Notes: a model not told the origin generated them from the sequence alone. A stretch of DNA of 64,000 nucleotides from Rostrohypoxylon terebratum (GCA_022497145.1 MU385868.1:186001-250000); one strand, 5' to 3'. Counted from the first letter of the stretch, positions 43,402 to 56,025 are shown. Numbers and translations are program-made.

Positions 43402-46400
43402 GGGGCAGATTGGGTAAAGGAAGAATTGCCCCGAATACCAACGACCGACATACGGGCACTGGTATCGATCATGCTGCCATATCAATCGAAAGCTTCCGGC
43501 TTCCGACATGCGGCCAGGGAGAGCGGCCCTCGAGTTTTATTCACGGATCTATAGCCCTGGCACCATCCACTTTCGCCTCGACTAAGCCCTAGCATCGCGG
43601 CGTACCTACATCTCTTGTCACCCATACCCGACTTGTTGTATCTTTGTGGTGGATAGCGGCGCTTCGAATACAAGATGAAGCCAAACTTGAAGCATCATAC
43701 CTAAGAGTATGTAGCGATTTGTACGTTTACTTCTTCCAAGGCCATACTGAATTTCTTTGGAATCGGAAATGGGTCGGGAAGGGAATCTAGCGAGGGGTGA
43801 CTTAGGTGTCACTCCATACACTACCACATAGTTGGCGTCGTTGAATAGAGAAAAAAGGATGGATTGGTCACAGAATAGCTGTTCTGACTTGACAAAGGCA
43901 CATGAACCACAAATGTTTAATAGGTTCAAAATACCGTTTCAATCATACGCTCAAATCCTGCCAATCTTCTATCATGCATGGACAAGTTAGATAAGGGTAG
44001 CGATAATGTGACTGAGTCCACGTACGTATAGGCCGGGAGTGACTTGCCCAGGTCCTATATACACTCGTCGTTATCACCAAGAGGAATCGCGGGCTCGTAT
44101 CTGAGGTAGCCACATTTTAGAAGCTGGTAACATCGCAGATGAAACTCTAACTTACCTGGATGCTAGAAACACGGGTGATGTTACCAACACGAGATACATT
44201 CACCCCTCTGGAATGTGGGTGTCTCACTGCCTTCCACTTCAACGCTTCAACGGCCTTCCGACGTCGTTCTAGACGCAAGACATGGCCGCATGCGCTTGAG
44301 AGAGGTCTAACATGGGCACATGCGCCAGGGGAACATTCCGGCTATCATCAAATAGGGAGTTCGAATTGAACTTGCATGGCCTCCTTGCGAATTGGGCAGT
44401 TGCGATTATCTTGAAACCTGGTTTACTTATGAGCAGGAAACGCACACGAAGCTCTCGATTGTGTTGGTATCAATACCTACTCATGTCTCTAGCTCGGAAA
44501 CCTCGCATCTGAATAAACCGATTCAAATCATTATTCGTCTAGCCTCTCTATCCGCTACATGGGAAAAATTGAGCCTGGCAAGATTCGCGATGTTACACTA
44601 CCTGTCTGCCCCATGCGTCCACTAAGCACTTATCATACTATCGCACAACACCATTTTCTGAATGAGACGATGGTGGGGGGGGCGGCGCTAGAACTCTTCT
44701 CGAAGCCCGTTAGGGTCAGACAGGTCGTCTTGGCCGTGGGGTGGCAATCGCCCCCTCGATCCGCAAGCATGCCTGGAATGGTGATTCGGGAATGGTAACA
44801 GAACGCAGGGGCAAAAGCAGTAAGATGTAACCCGTGAGATCGCCGACCGGGATTCGTTTAGGTAGCTTGAGCCTTGAGCCTTGGGTACAGTAATTTGAGA
44901 TACGGATACTATGTAGAGACAAGTACCTATCGTCGGATTCCAAAAGTTCCCGGCGATTTCTCTGGAAAAGTCCGTCTGAGATGACAAATCTTATCATGTC
45001 TCGCGTCGGGTTTCTGATATTGTCCGTTTTAAATCTTATGGCATATGCTGACATTATCTAGCGGATGGTATCCGTGTGGAAGAATGCGACATGTTGTTAT
45101 ATTCGATAGAATTTTCTTCCCACGTGGCTTTTCTCAGCACTATCCCATGCCGTATTATTTTGCTTTTTCCTGTCTCATCCGCCCGTCGCATCTTCTCTTG
45201 GCAAGTGCTCAGTGTTCACAGTATAAATAGAGTCGGAACGCCTTGAGATAGATGAGGAATTGCCACGCTTACCTTTTGCTGCAGGCTACAGGCCGCCACT
45301 TGCGGAAGGCTTTTGGAGGTAGTTCTTATCGCCAAGGTTGACGTTGATGTATAGAAGCTGAAATCTATACTTAGGGGTTGGCGAGCCTGTGAATTGTTTA
45401 TTTCAAGGGAGCCGGGTGGACGAAGCAAGCTTCTGGGTTTTCGGGTAATATTTAAATGGGAGCCTACCTACCCTAGGCACTTGACAAATGGGAACTCGTA
45501 GCAGTGTAGCAATCAACTGTACAATGCACACTTACCTCTGAAACCTTTATTGTTGCTATCCGTGGTCTTTTGTCTTCAAATATCAGATCTTACCTACATA
45601 GTTGATGTTAGTAAGACGGACACCCCCCGGCAGTCGTGGATCCTTTCAGCTGGTTATGATTCTAATCTTAGCAACCGACAAAACCCTCGTCAAAGACGGG
45701 TTAGAACTTAGAAGAATCCCAATGTTCAAGCATCCATGATCCGAAAGATCCAATGTTCATCCCCTAAGCGTGGAGGGGTTGTTTCGGAGCCAGTATGTGC
45801 TCCGTGCTGCGGCTCCTCGCCCATAGGAAATCCACAGAAACTGAATGATCTCCAAAAATCCTGTCGTGCTAGACCTATTTTGTCACTAGGGAAACAGAGA
45901 CAAGAGGGACAAGAAGGGATTGTTGACGAATAGAAGCCGATGAAGAATATGGCCCCGCCTCTCCACCCACACTTCGGGATAGATCCGCACAGCTTCGACG
46001 GCTTGTCTCAGACTCTCGTCATATTTTTGGCCAATTTTTGGCCTTTTTTTGACCCTACCATACAGCCATAGGCCCATAGTACTACCATCCTCGAAGCCTG
46101 TGCCTCCGCCGCTGCCTTTCCTTGACATAATCATCTTCGTCGATGTACCTCTACAACTCTACACTCTAACCTCTACCTACCAGGTAGCCTCTAGCCTTCT
46201 AAAACCTACACACCGACAACTAAACAGATAGACAGCAGACTACCACTAAGCAACCGGCTTCTACAATCCCACCCTCAGACTCAGACTCAGGCTCAGGCTC
46301 AGGCTCTAGCTTTTCTGCAGATGCACAGTCACTAACTACTGCTATACACCTGCGCAAAACAAAGTCGCATTACCATACGACAAAGAAACGTCGTCTCGCA

Positions 46401-48054
46401 TACAACATACACGCACACATGCACATCATAATTTAGGCTCTCGCACCTGAACTGAATTTTGAACACGCCTGGATGTTTATTCTCATGTTCGTGGGCTAAG
46501 CCTCTTTTATCACCCTCCTTGAAATACATATGGATGTTTGTCATTAGCATCGTTGGATTTGTTTGTAGTCCTAGTCAGACTCACCCCTGAAAAAAGGACG
46601 TAGATCTGAAGGATAACCCGAACTTCCCTCTCGCTACTATTCCCTCTTCTCACTTCTATTCCTAATACGTACATATCACGCACTTGTCGATCAAAAAGGC
46701 AAAAAAGCGCAGAAAATCGACGTTAGCAGCACATGAGGTTGGCTTCAGGGCTCTTACAGAGTAACGAAAGTAACGAATTAACACTCTCGGTAAATGGTGA
46801 ACTTCTAGGTTGCGCCTCTTGTCCATGGTTCATGGCTCATGGCTCATATTCGGTGTTCTGGATTGATCAATGATTACTTACGAACCGAACTTGTTGTCCT
46901 TGTCTCTGTCATTTCTGCACGCCTCTCCGCCACTCCGCCTCTTCCATCCTCCATTTTTTGTCACTGGTGGTTAATTGGGAGTCAAAGAGGCTTAACCGAC
47001 CGTCCGTTTGGGCATGCGATCAATTGTGAGTTTCTAATTGGCGATGCGACTTTTTCCAACCCATTTCCCACATCCACAATCCACAATCCAGTCCACACAG
47101 TCCAAAGCAAAGTCCACGGTTCCCAAAAAAAAATCCACATGGAGAACGACCAAATAGAATTCTAGAATATTTGAAAATTGGAACTAACCAATGTCCCGCT
47201 CGCGATTAGGAAATTGATAATCCCGAATCCAATAATCTTAAATGACCAAAACAATCCGTCAACGTCAACGGTCAACGTCAACAATATTCCGCGAAATCAC
47301 ACCTCAAATCCTAACCACCAAAAAGCACGCGACTAAGCACTTCCCCCGCCATGCATCCTCGTCTCTTAGATCTCTTAAATTGATAATATCCCCGACACCT
47401 ATACAGAGCATACGGAACACACGAACATAAGAACATAAGAGGTACACGAGTCGAGTCGGCCTTGTTCGATAGTCTACTCAACATACTAATGACGCCGGAC
47501 GCCTCTAGCGTCAGAAGCTCGACCTCATAAGCGTAGCTCCGACAGATACATTACTCTAGCTCTATAGCTCTAGCCTCTAGCAGCTCTAATAGCTTTCTAG
47601 TAGTTATCTAATAGCTCCCGCGTCTCCGGCTCTGATTTCAACCAAGATCGACAATCCCCACATGACAGATTAAGAGTGTCATAGGTATCATAAAGAACGA
47701 CCCCAAAAACCCGCACCCTGTCACCGGAACCACTGCATGGGAAACTGGATTAGAACTCTCGGTTGGCTATAGCATGAACCTATGAACCGTTCCTTGCCTA
47801 AAGTACCAGTCGAAACATTCCCCTCAATTTAGAGAGAGAGTCCAGATACCCAAGAGATCTAAGGAGACTCCAGGTGACCTCGACCCAATATCCGCCTTCG
47901 AAAAAGGGGGGGAAGTAAGGATCGAACAACAGACCGCGCATCTCTCGGGATCTGGAATTTGGGGAATTGGATACAGTAAGAAGTGTAAGCATAAGCATAT
48001 CAGATAATATCAGATATTAGGCTTTGAAAGCAAGCCAGGGCTGGCATAGTAGCC
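43402..48054. other. 4.6-kb gene-poor region
   Basis: No gene I can defend. A minus-strand frame at 45886-46134 (82 codons, true ATG, begins MIMSRKGSGGG, basic middle) is the only one with faintly protein-like composition. A CTCAGA/CTCAGG hexamer repeat lies at about 46274-46306. CT-rich stretches near 46140-46260 and 46610-46660 may be the leader of an unseen transcript. Confidence 0.4.
46274..46306. repeat. CTCAGR hexamer microsatellite
   Basis: Five or six tandem copies, the first three CTCAGA and the rest CTCAGG. Confidence 0.8.
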
Positions 48055-51000
48055 ATGAGGCGGAATAGAGTCCCGCACTCTCCGCCTTCGCCCTATAGGG
48101 CCCTGGCCCACCACCCGGCTAATGGCCAGCCTCCGGATTCCGCCTCCTTGATCAGGTCATTCAACAGCGAAAACAATCCGACCCGGCCCATTCGTCCCTC
48201 CCCGCTCACGGCCTCGACCATACCTGATATGCCGCTCGACCTGCTCGACCGTATGAGGTCTTTTCCGCTCTTCATGTCGGCTCCCGAGGAATTTCTGGTC
48301 GCCATTGGCAGACACTTAAGACCCCAAGTCCACGCCGCACACGACCACATCCTGACCGAAGGTGACGAGGCGAAAGCGATGTATTGGTTAGTCAGGGGCG
48401 TCGTCATTGTAACGTCGCGTGACGGCGAGGCTGTGTACGCCGAGCTGAAAGCAGGTGCCTTCTTTGGCGAAATAGGTGTCCTTATGGATATGCCTCGAAC
48501 CGCGACCATTATCGCGCATACGAAATGTCTACTCCTCGTCCTTAAGAAGGAGGATCTCCAATTGGAGCTACCCAAGTTCCCTGATATGGAGAAGGCGATC
48601 CGAGAAGAGGCACACGAGCGATTAACTATCCTTAACAAGAAACGCCAGGAAAGCGGTCGGAACCTCAAGGTCGCCAATGGATTGGCTACAGCTAGAGATG
48701 CCACCCCTGGTAAAGTGTTCACGGGAGAGGTCGGCGTTATCAAGGAAGGGACTGTAATAAACAAGAAGAAGAGGAAATCACCAAGTCCCGGTGCTACCCT
48801 AGAAGATGCGACAGCTGGAAGCGCGTTAGGAAGCGGTCTCGTAAATGTGCGGCAGACGCTTAAAGAGCTCCCGTTATTTTCGACACTGCCTCCCGATATC
48901 CTCCATTTTCTCGGCATGAGCGCGCAACCTAAGACTTACTCACCATTTACGGATATAATTCGGCAAGGGTCAGCTGGGAACGAGATTTACTTCATTGTGA
49001 GAGGTGAGGCGGAGGTGATTCACGAGACACCTGGAGAGAAGCAAGCGAAGAGGATAACACGATCAACCTTGATTCGACCACGACTAAGACAAGGGCAATA
49101 TTTTGGAGAGGTTGCTAGCTTAGGCTTGTCGGTTCGACGAACTGCGACTGTTAGATCCATCACGGTCGTCGAATGTCTGATGATCAGTGGAGAGGCTCTA
49201 GAGGAGTTGTGGAAGAGATGCCCCCCGGATATTAGAAAACAAGTTGAAGACACAGCAAAAACTCGAATAGGCCAGAAAGATGACGATGTTGAGATGAAAG
49301 ATGCGGAGCCTGCAGATAATCATGTCGCGTCACCTTCTACACCCACGGGAACAGGACCTACGCCAAAGGTTACCTTTACCACACCTTCCAAACCAGCTTC
49401 TCCCGTCAAGGATGAAGCAGACCATATGGAGCCAAAAGACCCAGATCCATATCTAAGCGTCGACATGGAAAACCTAAGAAATCGCCGACGCGGATCCCTC
49501 GCTCCTCCTTCGCCGACATCACCTACCGAATCTCCAGGTACACCTATGACTAACGGTCTACGGTTACGCATGATAGATACATCTACCCAAGCCAGATTTC
49601 CAATAGTTTCAATATCTCCAGACTCGGAAGTCCCGGCTAAAAAGGCCAAGATCTTACCTACACGGCCTCACACAGTCCAGGAGCCTCTTCTCCCCGACGA
49701 CATTCTAGTCACGATATTCCAGTTCTTAGACATCGCCGAACTTATTCGTCTACGGCTGCTCTCTTCCCACGTGCGTAAGCTTTTAGTCACGTCAGAGAAA
49801 TTGTGTACGCACGTGGACCTATCAGTTTATAACCGCTTCGTCACGGATGAAGCTATCATCAACGTCATCGCGCCATTCCTCGGACCGCGACCTATCTCAA
49901 TCGATATCAGCAACTGTTTCCACATCACCGACGAAGGGTTTTCCGTGCTATGGAAGGTATGCGGCAGAAACATCAAGATCTGGCGGATGAAGTCCGTATG
50001 GGATGTCTCAGCAAACCAGATCTTGGAAATGAGCGACAATGCCAAAGGCCTGGAAGAAGTCGACTGGAGTAACTGCAGGAAAGTCGGCGATAACCTCCTA
50101 GCTCGCGTCGTAGGATGGGTCGTGCCTGAGCACCCCCCACCGAACGCGAAGCAGCAGATGGCGATCCAAAACTCCGCCGCGGCCGCGCGCCTCCGAGCCC
50201 AACAGCAGCAGCAAACCCAGCAACAAGGCCAACAACAACAGCAACAACAAAGGCCTCAACCCCCAACCCTCATCCTCCCACCCCCGGGCACCGTGATCGG
50301 GTGCCCGAAGCTCAAGCGCCTCAACCTGTCCTACTGCAAGCACATAACAGACCGGTCAATGGCGCACATGGCAGCGCACGCGTCCTCACGTCTGCAATCG
50401 CTCTCGCTAACGCGGTGCACGTCAATCACAGACGCGGGGTTCCAATCATGGGCGTCGTTCCGCTTCACACAGCTGACGTCGCTGTGCCTGGCCGACTGCA
50501 CGTATCTATCGGACAACGCCGTCGTCGCGCTCGTGCACGCGGCCAAGGGCCTCACGCACCTCGACCTGTCGTTCTGCTGCGCGCTTAGCGATACCGCGAC
50601 CGAGGTCGTCGCGCTCGGGTTGCCGAGGCTACGGGAGCTGAAGATGGCGTTTTGTGGCAGTGCGGTTAGTGATAATAGTCTGGCGTGCATCGCTCTGCAT
50701 TTGAATGATCTGGAGAGGTTGAGTGTTAGGGGCTGTGTCAGGGTCACCGCGAATGGGATCGAGAGCGTGCTGGAGGGGTGCGCGAGCTTGGTTTGGGCGG
50801 ACGTGAGTCAGTGTCGGAACCTCGAGGCTTGGGTTCGCGGCGGAGGCGTCGCGAGGTGGGGGTTTGATGAGAGAGGCGGGAGCGGGAGTGTGGTCGAGAG
50901 TTTTGATGCCTCGAGCCCGGCAGAAAGCGCGGCGAGTCCGGGACAGGGCGCCTTGTCCCCCGGACGCACGAGCATGCTTTCCCCGAGGAGTAATAGCTCC

Positions 51001-51072
51001 AGGAGTGTGGACCGCCAGGGACGGCCGGCAGTTGCGTTCGTGGTTGAGAAGGGGGCTGGGGGGCTACGTTGA
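48055..51072 (+). CDS. dual cyclic-nucleotide-binding-like, F-box and leucine-rich-repeat protein
   Basis: Single exon, 1005 aa. Domains in order: a first cNMP-binding-like fold at about 70-175 with FFGEIGVLMDMPRTAT (phosphate-binding cassette, Arg at 148); a second at about 270-385 with YFGEVASLGLSVRRTAT; an F-box at about 541-585 (LLPDDILVTIFQFLDIAELI); Amn1/Fbl-type leucine-rich repeats at about 595-930 (many CxxLTDxxL-like units such as LNLSYCKHITDRSM); a Ser-rich disordered tail. A poly-Gln stretch (about 716-733, CAG/CAA) sits in a loop inside the LRR region. This implies an SCF substrate receptor that may be gated by a small ligand. Whether the cassettes bind cAMP is untested; both keep Gly, Glu and Arg. 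Confidence 0.9.
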   Translation: MRRNRVPHSPPSPYRALAHHPANGQPPDSASLIRSFNSENNPTRPIRPSPLTASTIPDMPLDLLDRMRSFPLFMSAPEEFLVAIGRHLRPQVHAAHDHILTEGDEAKAMYWLVRGVVIVTSRDGEAVYAELKAGAFFGEIGVLMDMPRTATIIAHTKCLLLVLKKEDLQLELPKFPDMEKAIREEAHERLTILNKKRQESGRNLKVANGLATARDATPGKVFTGEVGVIKEGTVINKKKRKSPSPGATLEDATAGSALGSGLVNVRQTLKELPLFSTLPPDILHFLGMSAQPKTYSPFTDIIRQGSAGNEIYFIVRGEAEVIHETPGEKQAKRITRSTLIRPRLRQGQYFGEVASLGLSVRRTATVRSITVVECLMISGEALEELWKRCPPDIRKQVEDTAKTRIGQKDDDVEMKDAEPADNHVASPSTPTGTGPTPKVTFTTPSKPASPVKDEADHMEPKDPDPYLSVDMENLRNRRRGSLAPPSPTSPTESPGTPMTNGLRLRMIDTSTQARFPIVSISPDSEVPAKKAKILPTRPHTVQEPLLPDDILVTIFQFLDIAELIRLRLLSSHVRKLLVTSEKLCTHVDLSVYNRFVTDEAIINVIAPFLGPRPISIDISNCFHITDEGFSVLWKVCGRNIKIWRMKSVWDVSANQILEMSDNAKGLEEVDWSNCRKVGDNLLARVVGWVVPEHPPPNAKQQMAIQNSAAAARLRAQQQQQTQQQGQQQQQQQRPQPPTLILPPPGTVIGCPKLKRLNLSYCKHITDRSMAHMAAHASSRLQSLSLTRCTSITDAGFQSWASFRFTQLTSLCLADCTYLSDNAVVALVHAAKGLTHLDLSFCCALSDTATEVVALGLPRLRELKMAFCGSAVSDNSLACIALHLNDLERLSVRGCVRVTANGIESVLEGCASLVWADVSQCRNLEAWVRGGGVARWGFDERGGSGSVVESFDASSPAESAASPGQGALSPGRTSMLSPRSNSSRSVDRQGRPAVAFVVEKGAGGLR

Positions 51073-51750
51073 GGGGGTGGTAACATACAACTCGGTATCG
51101 AAGTTGATCTGCCGCTATAAAAGACAGTATATGGAGAGAGAAGGGGAGGGCAAGGTTTGCGCGTCTACGATTTGAACGACGACCTGATGATATTCGCATG
51201 CATGCATACATACGGATGGACGGATGGGTGGCCCTCTGACATACGGGTTTCGTCGTTCTGTGATATACCCTCGTCACATTCTCGCATAGTGAGTGCATGG
51301 AGTTGTGTGTTGACCTCGTTTACTTTTAAGGGCGTTGATCCCTTGAACATACTTGGTAGCTTGAGTGTGTGCGCTGAGATGAATACAAGCGCGTATCTCT
51401 GTATTGATGAACATTGGTGATGACTTGCTTGAGGCCACTATTCTATGTAATTCTCTATCGTCTACAGATGACCTTGTTGGAAGCTATCTAGGTAAATTGA
51501 AGGAAGTTTCCGAGTTTTCTGAAGTTGGTCGTCACCCCTCCCCCACTCTTGCTTCTTCGACGATACGATATGATGCAACCATACTGGGTATAACCATCGA
51601 CGATGGTGCTAAAGAGAAGTGATAAGATCATGACAAGGTACGTTAAATCAGCTGTTATTCCACCTTTGAGAATCTCTCTCTCTCTTGATAACGAATACAT
51701 ATTAATAAGGCAGGTCACGGTAATGTTGCGCAGTTCGCAGCAAGTTCACA
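51073..51750. other. convergent 3' region
   Basis: About 680 bp between the stops of the F-box/LRR gene and the SDR gene. No gene seen. Confidence 0.4.
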
Positions 51751-52927
51751 TTATGCTGAAATCGCTCTCTCCGCCTCGATATCTACAGCTGCAGGAAGTT
51801 CCTCTTCCAGACTCCTCTGCCTTGGAGTCCAGCCGAGCAGTTTTCTTGCTCTGATAGCTCTGGATCGACTGTTCTGACCCCATACAAATGGCCCAAAATG
51901 TGTTATCTTTGCGGTGTCCTCTTGAGAGAGCTTCTCGATGTTCGTATCCTTGACAAGGCCTTTGGAATGTAGAATCTCGACTATTTTCGCGGAAATATCT
52001 CCCCAAACCTTCACCGAATTCGTCAGTCAAACATAGTAAAAGCCTGGGTATTTTAAGAGAGAGAACTTACAGCTCCGCCATTTTCAGCAAAATAATACGC
52101 ATTGGGGCCCCAAACTTCCTTTCTATCCCCGGATAAAGCCTCCTTGTATAATAGAGTGAGCAAGTCGCTCAAGTCGTGGACATGCACGTTGTTCCAGAAG
52201 GCCTTGCCTTCGGCGACTTGGAATAATTGACCACGTTGGATGGATTTCTCAATCAGAATAGGGATCTGTATACTCCGCTGATTCCCTGTACCTCGACCGA
52301 CACCATAAATCAAAGGCGGACAGACGAGGGCTGTTTTGATCCGGGTATCTCCACCAGCTTCTAAAATGACCTTGTCTACATTGCGGTGGGGTGCAGCATC
52401 GGGGAGAGACGTGACCTCCGAGACGCCCTCCCAATCATCGTAAGTCTTGTCGGAGTGTTCGCCGTATTTGCCCGCTTGCATGTCCTCGTACACAAGGACA
52501 CCGGCGCCACCGACGTGTATTAGATACGATGTCTTGCCCTCTGCCGATCGCTGCTTCAATCCGGCGATGATGGCGTTGGCGGCTGAGACATGACCCGCAT
52601 GTGCGAGATGAAGGACAATATCCGCCTTGGCCGCCTCCCCGACGAGGAGCTCGGTGTCGTCGAGAGAGCCGTGGACAACCCTTATCTTCGGGTAAGCGGC
52701 TCTAATGGCTTCTCCTTTCTTCTCATCTCGTGCCAGGACGGAGAAGTGCGATTCTTGGTCGGGGAATTGGTCGAGGATGACTTTCAGGGCATCTCCACCG
52801 ATGTAGCCTACAGGTAGGTCCTGTTAATACCTCATATGCAACTAAGAACGCCACTGGATTTAGATCAGGATAGCCTACCGGTGGCGCCTAGGAGGAGAGT
52901 TTTCCGGGGACTTCCTACAGGAGACAT
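51751..52927 (-). CDS. extended short-chain dehydrogenase (NAD-dependent epimerase-type)
   Basis: Three exons, 52927-52879, 52807-52071 and 52008-51751, give 347 aa. Joins: ACC G|gtaggc..gtag|GC gives LLLGATGYIGG, and GGA GCT|gtaagt..gaag|GTT gives ENGGAVWGDISAKI. The N-terminal GATGYIGG is the NAD(P)-binding glycine motif of extended SDRs. Later come VARDEKK (SVLARDEKKG), HGSLDD, VLHLAHAGH, HVGGAGVL, PPLIYGVGRG, WNNVHVHDLSDL and a C-terminal helical segment. This is the common fungal family annotated as NAD-dependent epimerase/dehydratase. No signal peptide, so cytosolic. The catalytic YxxxK is not in the usual place, and the substrate is unknown. The gene is divergent from the permease gene about 1.1 kb away. 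Confidence 0.85.
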
Positions 52928-54056
52928 GATGCTCGAATGGATTATCAGATCTAGGACACAGATTGGTAAATTTGGTGAAGATACCGATGAGTCTTTTTTT
53001 ATTGATATATCAAAATTTACCTTCGAACTGCTAATAATAGATCATTTATACTTCTTTTTACAGGCATCTAGACAGCGACAGTGATTCTGGTTACCCTAAC
53101 ATACCTACGATGTAGATTACAAATCCAATATCGTATTTCTCAGCAACTATGCGGTTCTCTCTAGCGTCTTTGGCAGGTCGTTATTAGTCAGGGGCCGAGT
53201 TGGAGCGGTAGGATCCATCCCCCAGAAGTTTCCCGAAAAGTGTATATCGCTTCTGGCCGGGATTGAGCGGCGCTGTCTTCGGGATTGATTCATCGGGATT
53301 CCGATCGGGTCGTAATCTGATCCAATAGAGGTTGAGCAAACTCCACGATATGTTACGCGGGCAGACCCAAAGATCCGTATATAACATACTATACTATGTA
53401 TGCCGGCGATACATTTCAGAGTCGTATCGTGGTAATCCAGCTTCGAGTTGAAGTTGGTTCAATTGGCGCCATGTTTCCCAATGAAACATGAAGCGTGAAG
53501 CATCGAATTGGAATATCTCTGCAGACTTCATTCGGTAGCTAAAACATAAGCGTCCAGCTTGAACCATTTTTTTCTCGTCATATTGCTCTACAAGCGATGA
53601 GAGATGACACGCGCGCACGTTACCGTGTCCTCCGGGAGCCTGGCCTGGTTTTACATGAATATATCTTAATATATGATTGTCCAAGAGTATGAAATTAGAA
53701 AACTTATTAAGCTGGTGATCTCAAAAGTGGTGGTATCTAACCCCAAGAGTGGCGGTTCAAAGATGATCGCCATCTGATAAGAATTCAAGTAGGGGTGTTA
53801 TCGACTGCGACCCTGACGACAATGCGAGTAAGAATATGCCTGATAACCTTAGATACTATGCCTGTAGCAAAGGCATCCCCAAGATTCCGACCCAATCAGG
53901 TTGTCCTATCATCATGTTTCACGGCATGATAATCGGTGTGCGATCTGATGTCGGTACATAATGAAAGGGTTGCTAAAACTCCTATTTCATCCTTCGAGGA
54001 GGGGCTCACTGAGGTCGGAACTTTCCTGAACTTCATTTCGCATTTCCAGGGATACC
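52928..54056. other. divergent promoter region of SDR and permease
   Basis: About 1.1 kb. A minus-strand frame at 53394-53684 has no ATG at its open end and no motif; I do not call it a gene. Confidence 0.4.
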
Positions 54057-55812
54057 ATGACAAGCAAGGATCATAAAACCAACCCCGACCCCGAAAAGGG
54101 CTCCAGTCGAGATGTCCCGGTATCCACGGCTTCGGAAGTATCCACCGAAGGTATCGCGGAGGCCGAAGTCCTCATGATTGCCGATCCCCGAAATCGACTA
54201 GAAATATTAGCCAATAAATTCGACCGGCTATTCGGACTCGAAGCGCGAGGGATCCAACAAGTCCCGGAATCTGCGCGGAAGGGCAAACCGACCGCTAGGG
54301 ACTATGTGTGGATGTGGTCGATCTGGTTCTCAGCTAATTGTACCGCAGTCCAGTTCACAGCCGGAATTCTAGGACCTGTGTCGTATAGGCTAGGGTTGGT
54401 CGACTCTATGCTGTGAGTTGCTTGCCGCGCACTCGCCTTCAATTATTTCTCACGAACATTCAAGGTTATGCGCATTTGGGACGATTTTCGGATCGATTTG
54501 CAGCGCCTACATCTCCACATTTGGAGCGCTTTCGGGTAACAGAACTGTAGTGCTTGCTCGATTCGCGATGGGCTACTGGCCTGCGAAGTTGGCTGCTTTG
54601 TTTAACATCGTGATCAACGTTGGGTACGGCCTGATCGACTGCGTCATTAGTGGACAGATTCTCTCGGCTGTTAGCGGCGGTTCCTTGTCCCCTATCGTTG
54701 GGATCATAGTTACTGCCCTCATAACATGGGCTGTGAGCACTTTCGGAATCAAGCTATTTTACCCTTACCAGGGGTAAGTGAACTCACCTCTTAGGTACCC
54801 AGAACTCGGTTATGAATCGCCACTGAGCATGTTTCCTAACTAGATACGCCTGGATCCCTCAAGTAGCCATCCTTTTCATCTTGATTGGGCGCGCAAGCCC
54901 CAAATTCGATGCGTCGACACCTAGTCAGGGCACTGGAACCACAGTGGTCGGTGATAGGTTGAGTTACTTCTTCCTCACTGCTTCGGTTCCCCTCGGATGG
55001 GCCTCCCAGTCAGCAGATTTCTACGTCTACTTCCCCAAATCATCTAACAGGTACATCATATTCTTAATGACATTCCTGGGTCTCCTACTTGGAAAGTGTC
55101 TCGTAGAATTCCTCGGCATCGGTCTCGCTACCGGATTGGCCAATAACCCTACCTGGGCGGTGGCATTCGACATCTCTCTTGGCGCTCTTCTAGTCGAAGC
55201 TTTCTCCCCCTTAGGAACTTTTGGGCATGTCTGCTGTGTCATTCTAGCACTAGGCATCTGCGCGAACATAATCCCCTCAACCTATTCCACCGGTCTCTCA
55301 TTCCAGCTCCTCGATCCCAGAGCCGAGAGGATCCCTCGTCTATTCTGGTGTACTTTCACTGTAATAATATACGCCGTCTGCGCCATCGCGGGCTATAAAC
55401 ACCTTCTGGCAATCTTCAATAACTTCCTAGTCATCATCGGGTACTAGCTCTCTAATTTCGTAGTCCTTGTCCTACAAGAACATGTCATTTTTCGGCGTAA
55501 GACAGGCTGGAAGTGGGACCAATGGGATAATAAGGAGTACCTCCCTGTAGGTATCGCGGCCTTTGTCGCTTTCTGTATCGGTTGGGTTGGCGTGGTGCTT
55601 GGGATGGACCAGACGTACTTCGTAGGTCCGATTGCAAAGCTAGTGGGCGACCATGGCGCCGATGTAAGTCACAACCTCAAAACTAGCAGTCGGATTCCTA
55701 ACGACAGAGACTAACATTTTCCATTCAGATGGGTATACCACTTGGGACTGCATTCACCGCTGTTACTTTCCCTGTCTTGCGTTATATGGAGTTGAAATAC
55801 TTTGAGCGTTGA
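54057..55812 (+). pseudogene. NCS1 purine-cytosine permease with an in-frame stop
   Basis: Four exons (54057-54412, 54465-54773, 54844-55663, 55729-55812) would give 522 residues, a normal length for Fcy2-type NCS1 permeases that import purines and cytosine with protons. Recognisable parts: acidic cytosolic head, ARDYVWMWSIWFSANC, GNRTVVLARFAMGYWP, FNIVINVGYG, SADFYVYFP, then GTAFTAVTFPVLRYMELKYFER at the end. Codon 423 is TAG (55445-55447) in a position where the surrounding text, IIGY-stop-LSNFVVLVLQEH, calls for Trp (TGG). After it the frame stays open for a further 72 codons to a good donor, and the last exon still matches. One G-to-A change is enough. No intron of credible size can remove it. 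Confidence 0.88.
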
Positions 55813-56025
55813 TCGATAAATGTTTCCATCGCTAGCACTATAATCTAAAGAAGCCGAATTACGAACCTCAACAATCCCGTAATCTCTAATGCGATGCTGC
55901 ATCATATCATTCAACATGCTTCGATGACTTGAAACGTGCACTTATCAAACTTGCGATTGCTCTTAAATATGGACATCTTGATTCGAATATAGACCTAAAA
56001 CTTCGTTACTGCATTAGGAAAATCG
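55813..56025. other. short convergent spacer
   Basis: About 210 bp between the permease and glutathione-transferase stops; nothing seen. Confidence 0.4.

Noticed and set aside
53394..53684. Minus-strand frame of about 96 codons
   Set aside because: Its open end is TTG, there is no motif, and it lies in a promoter region.
54400..55663. Extra intron removing the TAG at 55445 in the permease
   Set aside because: The only flanking GT...AG pair would make an intron of under 25 nt, too short for a fungal spliceosome.
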